Shown here piece after piece: positions 33,583-46,453 of a stretch of 64,000 nt of DNA (its first letter is position 1; the number at the start of each line of letters is the position of its first letter). This stretch comes from Kineosporia babensis. GTDB lineage: Bacteria > Actinomycetota > Actinomycetes > Actinomycetales > Kineosporiaceae. The stretch covers positions 1 to 64,000 of the forward strand of contig NZ_JAJOMB010000004.1 of the NCBI RefSeq assembly GCF_021129305.1, in the 5' to 3' direction. The position numbers and the translations under genes are program-made. The notes beneath the pieces were generated by a model, which ran no database searches, had not been told where the DNA came from, and saw only the letters and a list, made by a program, of their open reading frames with translations.

Positions 33583-34595
33583 GCGCAGCCACCATTCCCG
33601 CCTATGCCCGGCCCGTCTGGCGGCGGGTGCTGCTCAGCCGCGAGGCAGCCGTGATCGCCCTGGTCGCAGTGGTTTACCTGTACGGCTACAGCAACATCCC
33701 GTACTTCGGGGACACCCTGACCCTGACGTACATCCTGATCGACATGACCACGATCCTGCTGATCGCTCTGCCGATGACCCTGGTGATCGTGACCGGTGAG
33801 ATCGACCTGTCGATCGCGTCCGTGGTCGGGCTGTCCAGTGCGGTCCTGGGCCTGCTGGTGCGCGACGGCGTGGCCATGCCGCTGGCCGTGCTGATCGCGC
33901 TGGTGGTGGGCGTGGTCTGCGGGCTGTTCAACGGGTTTCTGGTGGCCTACGTCGGGCTGCCCTCGCTGGCCGTGACCATCGGCACGCTGGCGTTGTTCCG
34001 GGGTGTCGCGGTCGGGCTCCTGGGCACGGAGGCGGTCACCGACTTCCCCACCAGCTGGACCGAACAGACGTCCCGCATCATCGGCTCGACCGGGATCCCG
34101 ACGTTCATGCTGGTCTTCGCCGCCCTGGCCGCCGTCTTCATTGCCCTGCTGCACTTCTCACCGTTCGGCCGGGGCATCTACGACATCGGGCTGAGCACCG
34201 AGGCGGCCGAGTTCTCCGGCGTGAACGTGCAGCGCACCAAGCTGATCCTGTTCGTGCTCACCGGAACGGTGGCCGCGCTGGCCGGGATCTTCTACACCCT
34301 GCGCTTCGGCAGCGCCCGCGGCGACAACGCGACCGGCCTGGAACTTCAGGTGATCGCGGCCGTCCTGCTGGGCGGGGTCTCGATCTTCGGCGGCAAGGGC
34401 AAGCTGCCCGGGGTGATCGCCGGGGTGCTGCTGATCGGGGTGATCTCCAGCGCGCTGCGACTGGAGGGCGTCACCGTGAACGTCATCAACATCATCATCG
34501 GGCTGCTGCTGGTGCTGTCCGTGCTCTCCACCAGTTTCCTGACCTGGATCTCCGATTCCGTGTCCCGCACCAAGCGCTCCACTTCTTCACACTGA
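33579..34595 (+). CDS. CUT2 ABC permease, rhamnose-type (RhaQ-like)
   Basis: 338 aa, ATGA overlap with the preceding permease. Marks are ALPMTLVIVTGEIDLSIASVVGLSSAVLG, YVGLPSLAVTIGTLALFRGVAVG, IGLSTEAAEFSGVNVQRTKLILFVLTGTVAALAGIFYTLRFGSARG and VLLGGVSIFGGKG. It has eight to ten membrane helices. Together with the preceding gene it forms the channel of a four-gene importer. RhaP/RhaQ order after the ATPase and before the binding protein is the known rhamnose arrangement. Confidence 0.92.
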   Translation: MSAATIPAYARPVWRRVLLSREAAVIALVAVVYLYGYSNIPYFGDTLTLTYILIDMTTILLIALPMTLVIVTGEIDLSIASVVGLSSAVLGLLVRDGVAMPLAVLIALVVGVVCGLFNGFLVAYVGLPSLAVTIGTLALFRGVAVGLLGTEAVTDFPTSWTEQTSRIIGSTGIPTFMLVFAALAAVFIALLHFSPFGRGIYDIGLSTEAAEFSGVNVQRTKLILFVLTGTVAALAGIFYTLRFGSARGDNATGLELQVIAAVLLGGVSIFGGKGKLPGVIAGVLLIGVISSALRLEGVTVNVINIIIGLLLVLSVLSTSFLTWISDSVSRTKRSTSSH

Positions 34596-34613
34596 CGTGA
34601 AAGGAACACCTCC

Positions 34614-35651
34614 ATGCGGACCTTCAGCAAAAACGGCACCCTGCTCGGTGCCCTCGGCCTGACCTTCGCCCTGGCCGTGACCGGCTGCGGCAAGGCCGAG
34701 ACCGGCGAGAGCGACAGCGGTTCCGGCGAGGGCGGCGACCAGCCGCTGAACATCGTGTTCCTGCCGAAGAACCTGGGCAACCCGTACTTCGACGCCAGCG
34801 ACGCCGGGGGCAAGGCCGCGGTCGAGGCCCTGGGCGGCACCTTCTCCGAGGTCGGCCCGCAGACCGCCAGCCCGGACGCGCAGGTGCAGTACATCAACAC
34901 CGCCGCGCAGCAGAAGGCCAGCGCCATCGTGATCTCGGCCAACGACCCCAAGGCGGTCGGCAGCGCACTCACCCAGGCCCGCGACGGCGGCACCAAGATC
35001 GTCACCTTCGACTCCGACACCGAACCCCAGTACCGCGACCTGTTCATCAACCAGGCCTCCCCCGAGGGCATCGCCAAGGCCCAGATCGACGGGATCGCCG
35101 AGCAGATCGGCGACGAGGGCGAGATCGCGATCCTCTCCGCCTCGGCCAACGCGACCAACCAGAACGCCTGGATCGCGCTGATGGAGACCGAACTGAAGAA
35201 CCACCCGAACATCAAGCTGGTGGACACCGTCTACGGCAACGACGACGACCAGACCTCCTTCGACAAGACCGCCGCGCTGCTGCAGACCCACCCCGACCTC
35301 AAGGGCATCATCAGCCCGACCACCGTCGGGATCGCCGCCGCCGCGCGGTACCTGTCCACCTCCAAGGCCAAGGGCGAGGTCGCCCTGACCGGCCTGGGCA
35401 CACCGAACCAGATGCGCTCGTTCATCGAGGACGGCACGGTCACCGAGTTCTACCTCTGGAACCCCACCGACCTGGGCACCCTGGCCGCCTACGCCGCGGC
35501 CGCCCTGGCCAAGGGCGAGATCGAGGGCAAGGAAGGCGACACGTTCACCGCCGGCGAGCTCGGCGAATACACCGTCGGGGCGAACGGCGAGGTGCTGCTG
35601 GGTGAACCGACCGGGTTCACCAAGGAGAACATCGGCGACTTCGACTTCTGA
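34614..35651 (+). CDS. Rhamnose-type substrate-binding lipoprotein (RhaS-like)
   Basis: 345 aa, with AAAGGAAC upstream of the ATG. The signal peptide ends with LAVTGC, a lipobox with Cys as anchor, followed by a Gly/Ser/Glu linker. The mature protein matches RhaS-type receptors: IVFLPKNLGNPYFDASDAGGKAAVEALGG, IVISANDPKAVGSAL, VTFDSDTEPQYRDLFINQASPEGI, KGIISPTTVGIAAAARYL and FYLWNPTDLG. It is the last gene before a strong terminator. No rhamnose catabolic enzymes are in the window, so the true ligand could be a related deoxysugar. Confidence 0.92.
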   Translation: MRTFSKNGTLLGALGLTFALAVTGCGKAETGESDSGSGEGGDQPLNIVFLPKNLGNPYFDASDAGGKAAVEALGGTFSEVGPQTASPDAQVQYINTAAQQKASAIVISANDPKAVGSALTQARDGGTKIVTFDSDTEPQYRDLFINQASPEGIAKAQIDGIAEQIGDEGEIAILSASANATNQNAWIALMETELKNHPNIKLVDTVYGNDDDQTSFDKTAALLQTHPDLKGIISPTTVGIAAAARYLSTSKAKGEVALTGLGTPNQMRSFIEDGTVTEFYLWNPTDLGTLAAYAAAALAKGEIEGKEGDTFTAGELGEYTVGANGEVLLGEPTGFTKENIGDFDF

Positions 35652-35670
35652 GTAACGCTCGCTGATCATC

Positions 35671-35702
35671 AGCCGGTCCGGGACGAAAGTCCCGGACCGG
35701 CT
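35671..35702. terminator. Rho-independent-like terminator of the importer operon
   Basis: Perfect 14-bp stem AGCCGGTCCGGGAC / GTCCCGGACCGGCT with a GAAA loop, 20 nt after the binding protein stop. Confidence 0.85.
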
Positions 35703-35792
35703 CGCGTTTGCGGCCGAAGGTACCGACTTAAATTCGGATTCGAGCTTTCCCAGGCCGAGAAGCCTGATATACCGGGAAAGTCGGACTATCAG

Positions 35793-38186
35793 GTGGGGGC
35801 GGCTGTGGTCGGTACATTGAGGACGTTCTGGCTGGCGCTCGCGGTGACCGTCGCCTTGATCGCGGTGCCGGGTGGAGCGGCATCGGCCGATCCCAAGCCG
35901 TCGAACGGCACAGTTGCGTCCGGTCGTACGGCCGGGGCCGACTGGAGCGTGACCAGACGTGGCCAGGGTGATACCTGGCGGGTGAAGCTGCGTCTGCCCC
36001 AGCCGGTGGTGTTCCGGGCGGCTCTGCCGCAGATCGCCGTGGACGGGCGGGTGATCGGGGTGGCGGAGCGGGCGGCCGATGGTCGCACGATCTCGTTGCT
36101 GACCTCGAACGCCCGGGTGGTCAAGGCGAAGAAGGTGCAACTGGCCTGGAACGGCGCTGTGGCCGGGGCCGGCTCGCAGAATTATCAAGCCTCGGCCCGG
36201 ACGGCCCAGGCGGCGGCTCCGGTCGGGCCGGTGCTCGAGGAGGACCCGGCTGCTCCTGGCCCGTACGGGGTGGAGCGCGCCGACTACGACCTGGGCGACA
36301 CCGCGGTCCGGCTGGCCGGGCTCCGTGGGCAGGCGGTGGAGATGCGGGCCGCTGTTTACCTGCCCAAGGGTGCGGAGGGCGCTCGGCCGGTGGCCGTGTT
36401 CCTGCACGGTATGCACCAGTTCTGCTACGGCAAGACCACCGGCACGCCGGCGATCAACTGGCCCTGCACCAAGGGCATGAAGCCGGTGCCGAGCTACCTG
36501 GGCTACGAGTCCCCGGCCAAGGCGCTGGCCTCGCACGGCTACGCGGTGGTCTCGATCAGCGCCAACGGGGTCAATGCCACGCTGGACGAATCGGCGCCCG
36601 ATGCGGGCACTCAGGCCCGGGGCGAACTGGTTCTGGCGCACCTGGACCAGTTGCGTCAGTGGGTCTCGGACAGCGATTCCCAGCTCAGTGGCCGCCTGGA
36701 TCTTTCCAATGTGGGGCTGATGGGTCATTCCCGGGGTGGTGAAGGCGTGGTCACCGCGGCCGCGCTGAACTCGGCCCGGCCCTCGCCGTACGGTATTCGA
36801 GCGGTGCTGCCGCTGGCCCCGACCGATTTCGCCCGGAACACACTGCCCGGCGCCGCGATGGCCGTGATCCTGCCCTACTGCGACGGAGACGTCTCCGATC
36901 AGCAGGGGCAGCACTTCTACGACGACTCGCGGTATGCCGGCAAGGACAACGTGCTGCGCACGACCCTGACGATGCTGGGCGCCAACCACAACTTTTTCAA
37001 CACCGAGTGGACGCCGGCCACCTCGAAGGCCGGTTCGTTCGACGACTGGGGCGACAAGAAGGATCCGGTCTGTGGCCGCAAGGCGCCGGGCCGGCTCTCG
37101 CCCAAGCAGCAGCAGGCCGTCGGGGCTGCCTACCTGAGCGGGTTCTTCCGGCTCAATCTGGGCGACGAGCAGCAGTTCCTGCCGATGTTCGACGGCACCA
37201 ACGGCCGGGCGAAGTCAGCCGGCCAGGCCGTGGTCTACACCCAGGCGCAGCAACCGTCCGCCTCACGCACCGATCTGGCCAGCTTCGCCCTGCCCAAGGC
37301 CTCGGTGACCACGTCCAAGGCCGCTAGTTACTGCGCGGGCGCCGGAAACCCGCCCAGCAAGGACAAGCGTCTGCTGCCGGCCTGCGCGAAGAGTGACGGC
37401 TGGTCGACCGACTTTCCCCATTGGGTACCGTCCTATTTCGCGCCCGACGTGCCCACCACGTCCGTTGCTCGACTGAAGTGGACCACGAAGACCAAGCCGC
37501 GCACCCTGGTCTCGATCAAGGCCTCCAGCCCGACGGCCCGTGAGGCCCTCACGTTCCGCGCGGCCACCCTGAGCAGCAAGGCCGGGCTGGACGTGACCGT
37601 CACCGATCGCTCCGGCGCCAAGGCCACGGTGAGCGTGGCCAAGGTCAGCAACGCGCTGAGCCCGCTGCCCCGGCTGCAGGGCTCGGCCAAGGTGATCATG
37701 CAGACCGTGCGCATCCCGCTGACCTCGTTCAAGGGGGTCGATCCGGGTGCGATCGCTCAGGTTTCGTTCGCCCGGGCCTCGAAAACAGGGGACGTCGTCC
37801 TGGCCGATCTGGCTCTCGACACGCCGTCCAGCGTGATCGGTGGCCCCACTGCACTGCCCGCAGCGAGCATCGGCGATCAGATCGTGTTCGAGCGCAACAA
37901 GTCTCAGCGGGTGCGGATCCCGGTGAACCTGTCCCGGCCGTCCTCGGTGCCGGTGGTGGTGAACGTGGACACGAACATCATGTACGGCGAGGGACGCGTG
38001 CCGGCCAAGTGGGTCAAAGTCACCTTCCCGGCCGGAAAGACCAAGGCAGTGGCCGAGATCCGGATGCGCGGCAACCGCAAGGCCGAGCCGCTGGCCCGGC
38101 TGGACATGACGCTCTCGGCGCCGAGGAACGCGATCGTGGGCGACCCGTGGGGCATTCTGACCGTCTACGACGACGACACGGCCTGA
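35793..38186 (+). CDS. Large secreted alpha/beta hydrolase
   Basis: 797 aa, GTG start (GTG at 35805 also possible). The N-terminus is a signal peptide (FWLALAVTVALIAVPGGAASA, cleavage near AxA). Residues 180-470 are an alpha/beta hydrolase: VAVFLHGMHQFCYG with the oxyanion HG, the nucleophile elbow GLMGHSRGGEGV, and NHNFFNTEW with a likely catalytic His. The C-terminal 320 residues are beta-rich and end with a Calx-beta/VCBS-like segment (VNLSRPSSVPVVVNVDT). The substrate is unknown; polyesters, cutin-like material or lipids are possible. The long C-terminal domain suggests surface or polymer binding. Confidence 0.85.
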   Translation: MGAAVVGTLRTFWLALAVTVALIAVPGGAASADPKPSNGTVASGRTAGADWSVTRRGQGDTWRVKLRLPQPVVFRAALPQIAVDGRVIGVAERAADGRTISLLTSNARVVKAKKVQLAWNGAVAGAGSQNYQASARTAQAAAPVGPVLEEDPAAPGPYGVERADYDLGDTAVRLAGLRGQAVEMRAAVYLPKGAEGARPVAVFLHGMHQFCYGKTTGTPAINWPCTKGMKPVPSYLGYESPAKALASHGYAVVSISANGVNATLDESAPDAGTQARGELVLAHLDQLRQWVSDSDSQLSGRLDLSNVGLMGHSRGGEGVVTAAALNSARPSPYGIRAVLPLAPTDFARNTLPGAAMAVILPYCDGDVSDQQGQHFYDDSRYAGKDNVLRTTLTMLGANHNFFNTEWTPATSKAGSFDDWGDKKDPVCGRKAPGRLSPKQQQAVGAAYLSGFFRLNLGDEQQFLPMFDGTNGRAKSAGQAVVYTQAQQPSASRTDLASFALPKASVTTSKAASYCAGAGNPPSKDKRLLPACAKSDGWSTDFPHWVPSYFAPDVPTTSVARLKWTTKTKPRTLVSIKASSPTAREALTFRAATLSSKAGLDVTVTDRSGAKATVSVAKVSNALSPLPRLQGSAKVIMQTVRIPLTSFKGVDPGAIAQVSFARASKTGDVVLADLALDTPSSVIGGPTALPAASIGDQIVFERNKSQRVRIPVNLSRPSSVPVVVNVDTNIMYGEGRVPAKWVKVTFPAGKTKAVAEIRMRGNRKAEPLARLDMTLSAPRNAIVGDPWGILTVYDDDTA

Positions 38187-39001
38187 GCCTGCTGAGTCTT
38201 GGAGGCGGTCAGCAACTGGTCGATCGCCCCGGCCGGGCCGGTGCGGGTGAACCATTCCACGCCGTAGGCCGACCACAGATCGTCCTGCTGCAGGTGGGCG
38301 GCGTCGATCTGGCTGGAGTGTTCCTGCATCGCGGCCACTTTGGCGGCGAAGTCGGTGGCGTCGGCCGGGTAGCTGGCCGCGATGCGGGAGGCGGGCAGCC
38401 CCACCGGAACGCTGGGCAGGCCGGCCCGGCGGGCGGCGTCGTTGGCTCCGAGCACCAGGTGGCGAACCGGTCGCTGGGCCAGGCCCTCGGCGTCGACGGT
38501 GGCCTCGCAGTAGCTGAGTCCGGGCTGTGATCGGGCCACTTCGGCGACGGCCCGGTGTACGGCCACGTGGTCGGGGTGGGGGTAGATGCCGCCCTCGTCG
38601 TAGCCCACGATGGTGTCGGCGCCGACCCGGGACACGATCTCATCGACCTGGGCAGCGACATCGCTCACCGCCTGGCGGGCCAGCGCACGATCCGGCAGCG
38701 GGCCGTCCATTCCGGAGTCGGCCCAGCCCAGTGTGAAGAGTTCGTGCACGCCAAGCACGGACGCGGCCCGCTGTAGTTCCCGGGCCCGCACCTGCCCGAT
38801 GTGGCGGGTGGCGCCGCTGAGGTCCTGCCCGGCGTGGCCGTCGGTGGCCACCACCAGGGTCACCCGGGCGCCGCCCCGGGCCAGGGCGTGCATCACGGCG
38901 CCGGTGAAGATGGCCTCGTCGTCGGGATGAGCGTGGACGAAAACCACCGAATGCCCGGAAAGTGAGCGCGGCGGGACAGGGGTGGCCAGGGCTGCGGACA
39001 T
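38165..39001 (-). CDS. PIG-L family (LmbE-like) deacetylase
   Basis: 278 aa. The zinc site is clear: VFVHAHPDDEAIFTGAVMHALARGGARVTLVVATDGHAGQ carries the HPDDE motif and the distal HPDH is in YPHPDHVAVH. R-x-x-EL (VRARELQRAASVLGV) is also conserved. Family members include MshB and BshB, which de-N-acetylate GlcNAc-Ins or GlcNAc-malate, and antibiotic deacetylases. The 3' end overlaps the hydrolase stop by 22 nt on the other strand. Which N-acetyl sugar is used cannot be told. Confidence 0.92.
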   Translation of the reverse strand: MSAALATPVPPRSLSGHSVVFVHAHPDDEAIFTGAVMHALARGGARVTLVVATDGHAGQDLSGATRHIGQVRARELQRAASVLGVHELFTLGWADSGMDGPLPDRALARQAVSDVAAQVDEIVSRVGADTIVGYDEGGIYPHPDHVAVHRAVAEVARSQPGLSYCEATVDAEGLAQRPVRHLVLGANDAARRAGLPSVPVGLPASRIAASYPADATDFAAKVAAMQEHSSQIDAAHLQQDDLWSAYGVEWFTRTGPAGAIDQLLTASKTQQAQAVSSS

Positions 39002-39199
39002 GCGCGAAGGACTCCGTCGGACGAGAAGGAAAAGGTGCGAGGCAAAAGAATCAGCCTCGACAACAGCTCCCCAGGCAGCCGGAGGTCACCATGGTCGTCG
39101 CGATGTGCAGCATGAGGAACCCCCTGTCCGGCCATCGGGTCTCGTCCGAGCAATCCTGACCAGATTACTGAACTTCGACCGCGGACGCGAGTCCTTGGC

Positions 39200-43119
<3,920 letters not shown>

Positions 43120-43120
43120 G

Positions 43121-44482
43121 GTGAGCCTCGATCCCGGTGATGTCACCAGCCTGCCGAGACACGCCGCCAAGAACCTTTCCACCACGACGAAGTCGGCCCC
43201 GCAGGCCACCTCGTCGAGCCCGCGCTGGCTGCTGTCCGAACTACCGTGGAAGACGCTGGAGGCCGGTACCTACCGGGTGAACCGCCGGCGTCGGCGGCCG
43301 GTGCGGGACGGGCTGGTCCGCTTCGACCGCAGCGGGCCCCAGCCGCGGGTGCTGGCCAGCAGCCTGAACCAGCTTCTGCTGCTGGACGGTTTCGCGGACG
43401 CCGAGGTGCTGCGGGCGCTGGCCGACGCGTTCGAGTCGCAGGAGGTCGAGCCGGGCACGGTGCTGGCCGAATCCGGTTCGGCGGCGGGGCAGCTGGTGCT
43501 GATCGTGCACGGGACGGTCAGCCGCTCGGTGCCCGGTGAGTTCGGCGATCCGGTGGTGACCGCGGTGCTGGGCTCGGGTGAGCAGATCGGCGCTGATCTG
43601 CTCACCCGGCCGGACCTGCAGTGGCCGTTCACCGCCCGCACCGAGACCAGTTGCCTGCTGCTCACGGTTTCGGCCCAGCGCCTGCAAGGCCTGCTGGACT
43701 CGGCCCCGGCTCTGCGCGATCACCTGAGCCGGCCACCGTCGGCGCACGGGGTCAACAAGTACGGTGAGAGCGAGATCCGCCTCTCCTCGGGGCATTCCGG
43801 CGAGGAGAAGCTGGCCGAAGGGTTCGTGGACTACGACCTCGAGCCGCGCGAGTACGACCTCAACCTGGCCCAGACCCGGCTGCGGGTGCATTCGCGGGTG
43901 GCCGATCTGTACGGCAAGCCGATGGACCAGACGCGTGAGCAGGTGCGCCTGACCGTGGATGCCCTGCGCGAGCGTCAGGAACGAGAACTGCTGACCCACC
44001 CGGACATCGGCCTGCTGTCCAACGTCGACCCGAGCCAGCGGATCACCGCTCGCAAGGGCCCGCCCACCCCGGCGGACTTCGACGACCTGCTGAGCCGGCG
44101 CCGGAGCACGGCCTTCTTCCTGGCTCATCCCCGGGCGATCGCCGCCTTCCGGCGCCAGTGCACCGCCGCCGGGCTGTATCTCGACCAGTCCGGTCAGCAC
44201 ACCGCCTGGCGGGGAGTCCCGATCCTGCCGAGCGACAAGATCCCGATCTCGCGCACCGGTTCCACGTCGATCCTGGCGCTGCGCACCGGGGACGACAGCG
44301 GCGGGGTGGTCGGGCTGCTGCCGGCCGAGCTGCCCGACCAGCTCGAACCGGGCCTGAGCCTGCGGTTCGAGGGGATCGATCCCAGTGCGGTGATCACGTA
44401 CCAGCTCAGCGCCTACTACGGGGTGGCCGTTCTGGTACCCGATGCGCTGGGCGTTCTCGACTCCGTGGAGGTAGGACGATGA
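43121..44482 (+). CDS. Family 2B encapsulin shell protein 2 (CNB-domain containing)
   Basis: 453 aa, GTG start one base after the first shell gene with GAGG upstream. It repeats the same architecture: N-arm with [44 protein letters not shown], an inserted CNB-like domain (about residues 75-195), and an HK97 part with [53 protein letters not shown]. Sequence identity with shell 1 is high in the HK97 part and low in the inserted domain. The phosphate-binding cassette reads QIGADLL, so the usual Gly-Glu is lost and nucleotide binding is doubtful. A mixed shell with the first protein is likely. Confidence 0.92.
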   Translation: MSLDPGDVTSLPRHAAKNLSTTTKSAPQATSSSPRWLLSELPWKTLEAGTYRVNRRRRRPVRDGLVRFDRSGPQPRVLASSLNQLLLLDGFADAEVLRALADAFESQEVEPGTVLAESGSAAGQLVLIVHGTVSRSVPGEFGDPVVTAVLGSGEQIGADLLTRPDLQWPFTARTETSCLLLTVSAQRLQGLLDSAPALRDHLSRPPSAHGVNKYGESEIRLSSGHSGEEKLAEGFVDYDLEPREYDLNLAQTRLRVHSRVADLYGKPMDQTREQVRLTVDALRERQERELLTHPDIGLLSNVDPSQRITARKGPPTPADFDDLLSRRRSTAFFLAHPRAIAAFRRQCTAAGLYLDQSGQHTAWRGVPILPSDKIPISRTGSTSILALRTGDDSGGVVGLLPAELPDQLEPGLSLRFEGIDPSAVITYQLSAYYGVAVLVPDALGVLDSVEVGR

Positions 44483-45513
44483 GCACCGAAACCGATACGG
44501 GCCTCGAGATCATCAGGGACGCGGCGCCGCAGGTTCTGGAGGACACCCGCCGGCGCGTGGAACCGGCTTTGCGGATCGCTCTGGAGCGCCTGCCGGAATC
44601 GGTCCGCCCGGTGGCGCTCTACCACTACGGCTGGCAGGACGCTCAGGGCAACGACTGCGACGCCGGGCGCGGCAAGGCGCTGCGCCCGGCCCTGGTTCTG
44701 CTGGCGGCTGCGGCGGTGGATCCATCGCACCAGCAGGAGCGGGCTCTCGCGGCTGCGGTGGCGGTGGACCTGGTGCACAACTTCTCGCTGCTGCACGACG
44801 ACGTGATGGACGGCGACGTGACCCGGCGGCACCGCGCCACCGCCTGGAGCGTGTTCGGGGTGGGCCCGGCCGTGCTGGCCGGGGATGCCCTGCTGACCCT
44901 GGCCCTGCAGACGCTGGCCGGGGCCCCGGAGGCCGCCGCGGTCACCGCCGAGGCGGTGCAGGAACTCATCCTCGGCCAGATCCAGGATCTGGCGATGGAA
45001 CGCAAGCCGGCGGTGAGCCTGCCGGAGTGCCTGGCCATGGCCGGCTCCAAGACCGGCGCCCTGATCGGCAGCAGCTTCGGCCTGGGGGCGCTGAGCGCCG
45101 CCGCCTCGCCCCAGCAGGTCCGGCTGCTCACCCAGGCCGGACGCGACCTGGGGCTGGCCTTCCAGCTCACCGACGACGTCCTCGGAATCTGGGGCGATCC
45201 GAAGGTCACCGGGAAGGCCGCCGGGGCCGACCTGAAGACCCGCAAGAAGTCCTTGCCCGTGGTGGCCGCCCTGACCTCCGGCACCCCGGCCGGGCGGGAA
45301 CTGGCCCGCCTCTACCAGAGCCCGATCGGTCCGGCCGAGACCACCCGGGCCGCCGAACTCGTCGAGGAGTCCGGTGGGCGCCGGTGGGCCCTGCAGCGGG
45401 CCGAGGAGCTGCTCGAGGAGGTCGAGAAGGCCCTGGAGAAGGGCAATCTCGCCGCGGAGGGGAAGGCGGGCCTGCGCTCCCTGGCCCATCTGTGTGTGCA
45501 CCGGCAGTTCTGA
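44479..45513 (+). CDS. Polyprenyl diphosphate synthase, likely encapsulin cargo
   Basis: 344 aa, ATGA overlap with shell 2. It is a trans-prenyltransferase with [13 protein letters not shown], the first Asp motif [10 protein letters not shown] (107-113) followed by [21 protein letters not shown], and a second motif [11 protein letters not shown] (231-241) with [10 protein letters not shown]. It elongates allylic diphosphates with isopentenyl diphosphate; chain length cannot be read with certainty. Family 2B encapsulins are known to occur with such synthases as cargo. The N-terminus before the fold is only about 20 residues, shorter than the disordered loading extensions described for family 2 cargo. 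Confidence 0.92.
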   Translation: MSTETDTGLEIIRDAAPQVLEDTRRRVEPALRIALERLPESVRPVALYHYGWQDAQGNDCDAGRGKALRPALVLLAAAAVDPSHQQERALAAAVAVDLVHNFSLLHDDVMDGDVTRRHRATAWSVFGVGPAVLAGDALLTLALQTLAGAPEAAAVTAEAVQELILGQIQDLAMERKPAVSLPECLAMAGSKTGALIGSSFGLGALSAAASPQQVRLLTQAGRDLGLAFQLTDDVLGIWGDPKVTGKAAGADLKTRKKSLPVVAALTSGTPAGRELARLYQSPIGPAETTRAAELVEESGGRRWALQRAEELLEEVEKALEKGNLAAEGKAGLRSLAHLCVHRQF

Positions 45514-45526
45514 TCAAGGAGCCCTC

Positions 45527-46453
45527 ATGTCCCGAGAACGAACCGTGCTGCTGCCCTCTCCCCGCTCGTTCTGCGCCGGGGTGGAACGGGCCGTCTCCGT
45601 GGTCGAGCAGTTGCTGCGGGAGCACGGAAAAGTCCACGTCCGCAAGCAGATCGTGCACAACCAGCACGTCATCGCCGAACTGGAGGCCCAGGGCGCGGTC
45701 TTCGTCGACGAACTCGAGGAGGTTCCGGCCGGCTCCCCGGTGGTGTTCTCGGCGCACGGCGTCTCCCCCGCGGTCCGCCGCGAGGCCGCGCAGAGACAGC
45801 TGCCGGTGATCGACGCCACCTGCCCGCTGGTGGCCAAGGTGCACGCCGAGGCCGGGCGTTACGCGGCCCGGGGCGACACCACCTTCCTGATCGGTCACGC
45901 CGGTCACGAAGAGGTCGAAGGGGTGCTCGGCGAGGCTCCCGAGCACCTCCTCCTGGTCGAGACGATCGACGACGTGGCCGGCCTGCAGGTGCCCGATCCG
46001 ACCCGGGTGTCCTACCTGACCCAGACCACCCTGGCGGTGGACGAGACCGCCGAGATCATCGCCGCGCTGCGGGCCCGGTTCCCGCACCTGCGCGGCCCGG
46101 CCACCGACGACATCTGCTACGCCACCACCAACCGCCAGAACGCGCTGATCGCCGTGCTGAACGAGGCGCAACTGGTGCTGGTGATCGGCTCCACCAACTC
46201 CTCCAACTCGCTGCGCCTGGTCGAGACCGCCCGGCGCCGAAGGGTTCCGGCCCACCTGATCGACAGCGCCGAGCAGATCGCCCCGGAATGGCTCCAGGGC
46301 GTCAGCGTGATCGGCCTGACCGCCGGGGCCTCCGCTCCCCCGACCATGGTCGACGACGTGCTCACCCACCTGGCCCGCCACGGCCCGGTCACCGTCGAGG
46401 AGCGGATTCTCACCCGGGAATCGGTGGAGTTCCGGCCGGTTCGCTCAGCGTAG
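45527..46453 (+). CDS. ispH: 4-hydroxy-3-methylbut-2-enyl diphosphate reductase
   Basis: 308 aa, AAGGAG seven bases before the ATG. The three cluster-binding cysteines are in SFCAGVERA (Cys16), DATCPLV (Cys99) and [10 protein letters not shown] (Cys197). [16 protein letters not shown] and [12 protein letters not shown] are the other conserved active-site segments. It performs the last step of the MEP pathway, giving IPP and DMAPP with a [4Fe-4S] centre. As the fourth gene of the encapsulin operon it would supply the prenyl synthase. Its 3' end overlaps the PaaK-type gene by 9 nt on the other strand. A housekeeping ispH probably exists elsewhere, which is inference. Confidence 0.96.
   Translation: MSRERTVLLPSPRSFCAGVERAVSVVEQLLREHGKVHVRKQIVHNQHVIAELEAQGAVFVDELEEVPAGSPVVFSAHGVSPAVRREAAQRQLPVIDATCPLVAKVHAEAGRYAARGDTTFLIGHAGHEEVEGVLGEAPEHLLLVETIDDVAGLQVPDPTRVSYLTQTTLAVDETAEIIAALRARFPHLRGPATDDICYATTNRQNALIAVLNEAQLVLVIGSTNSSNSLRLVETARRRRVPAHLIDSAEQIAPEWLQGVSVIGLTAGASAPPTMVDDVLTHLARHGPVTVEERILTRESVEFRPVRSA

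Noticed and set aside
34587-36989. 800-codon minus-strand frame over the RhaS-like gene and the hydrolase
   Set aside because: It is antisense to two strong genes with clear domains and runs through their terminator.
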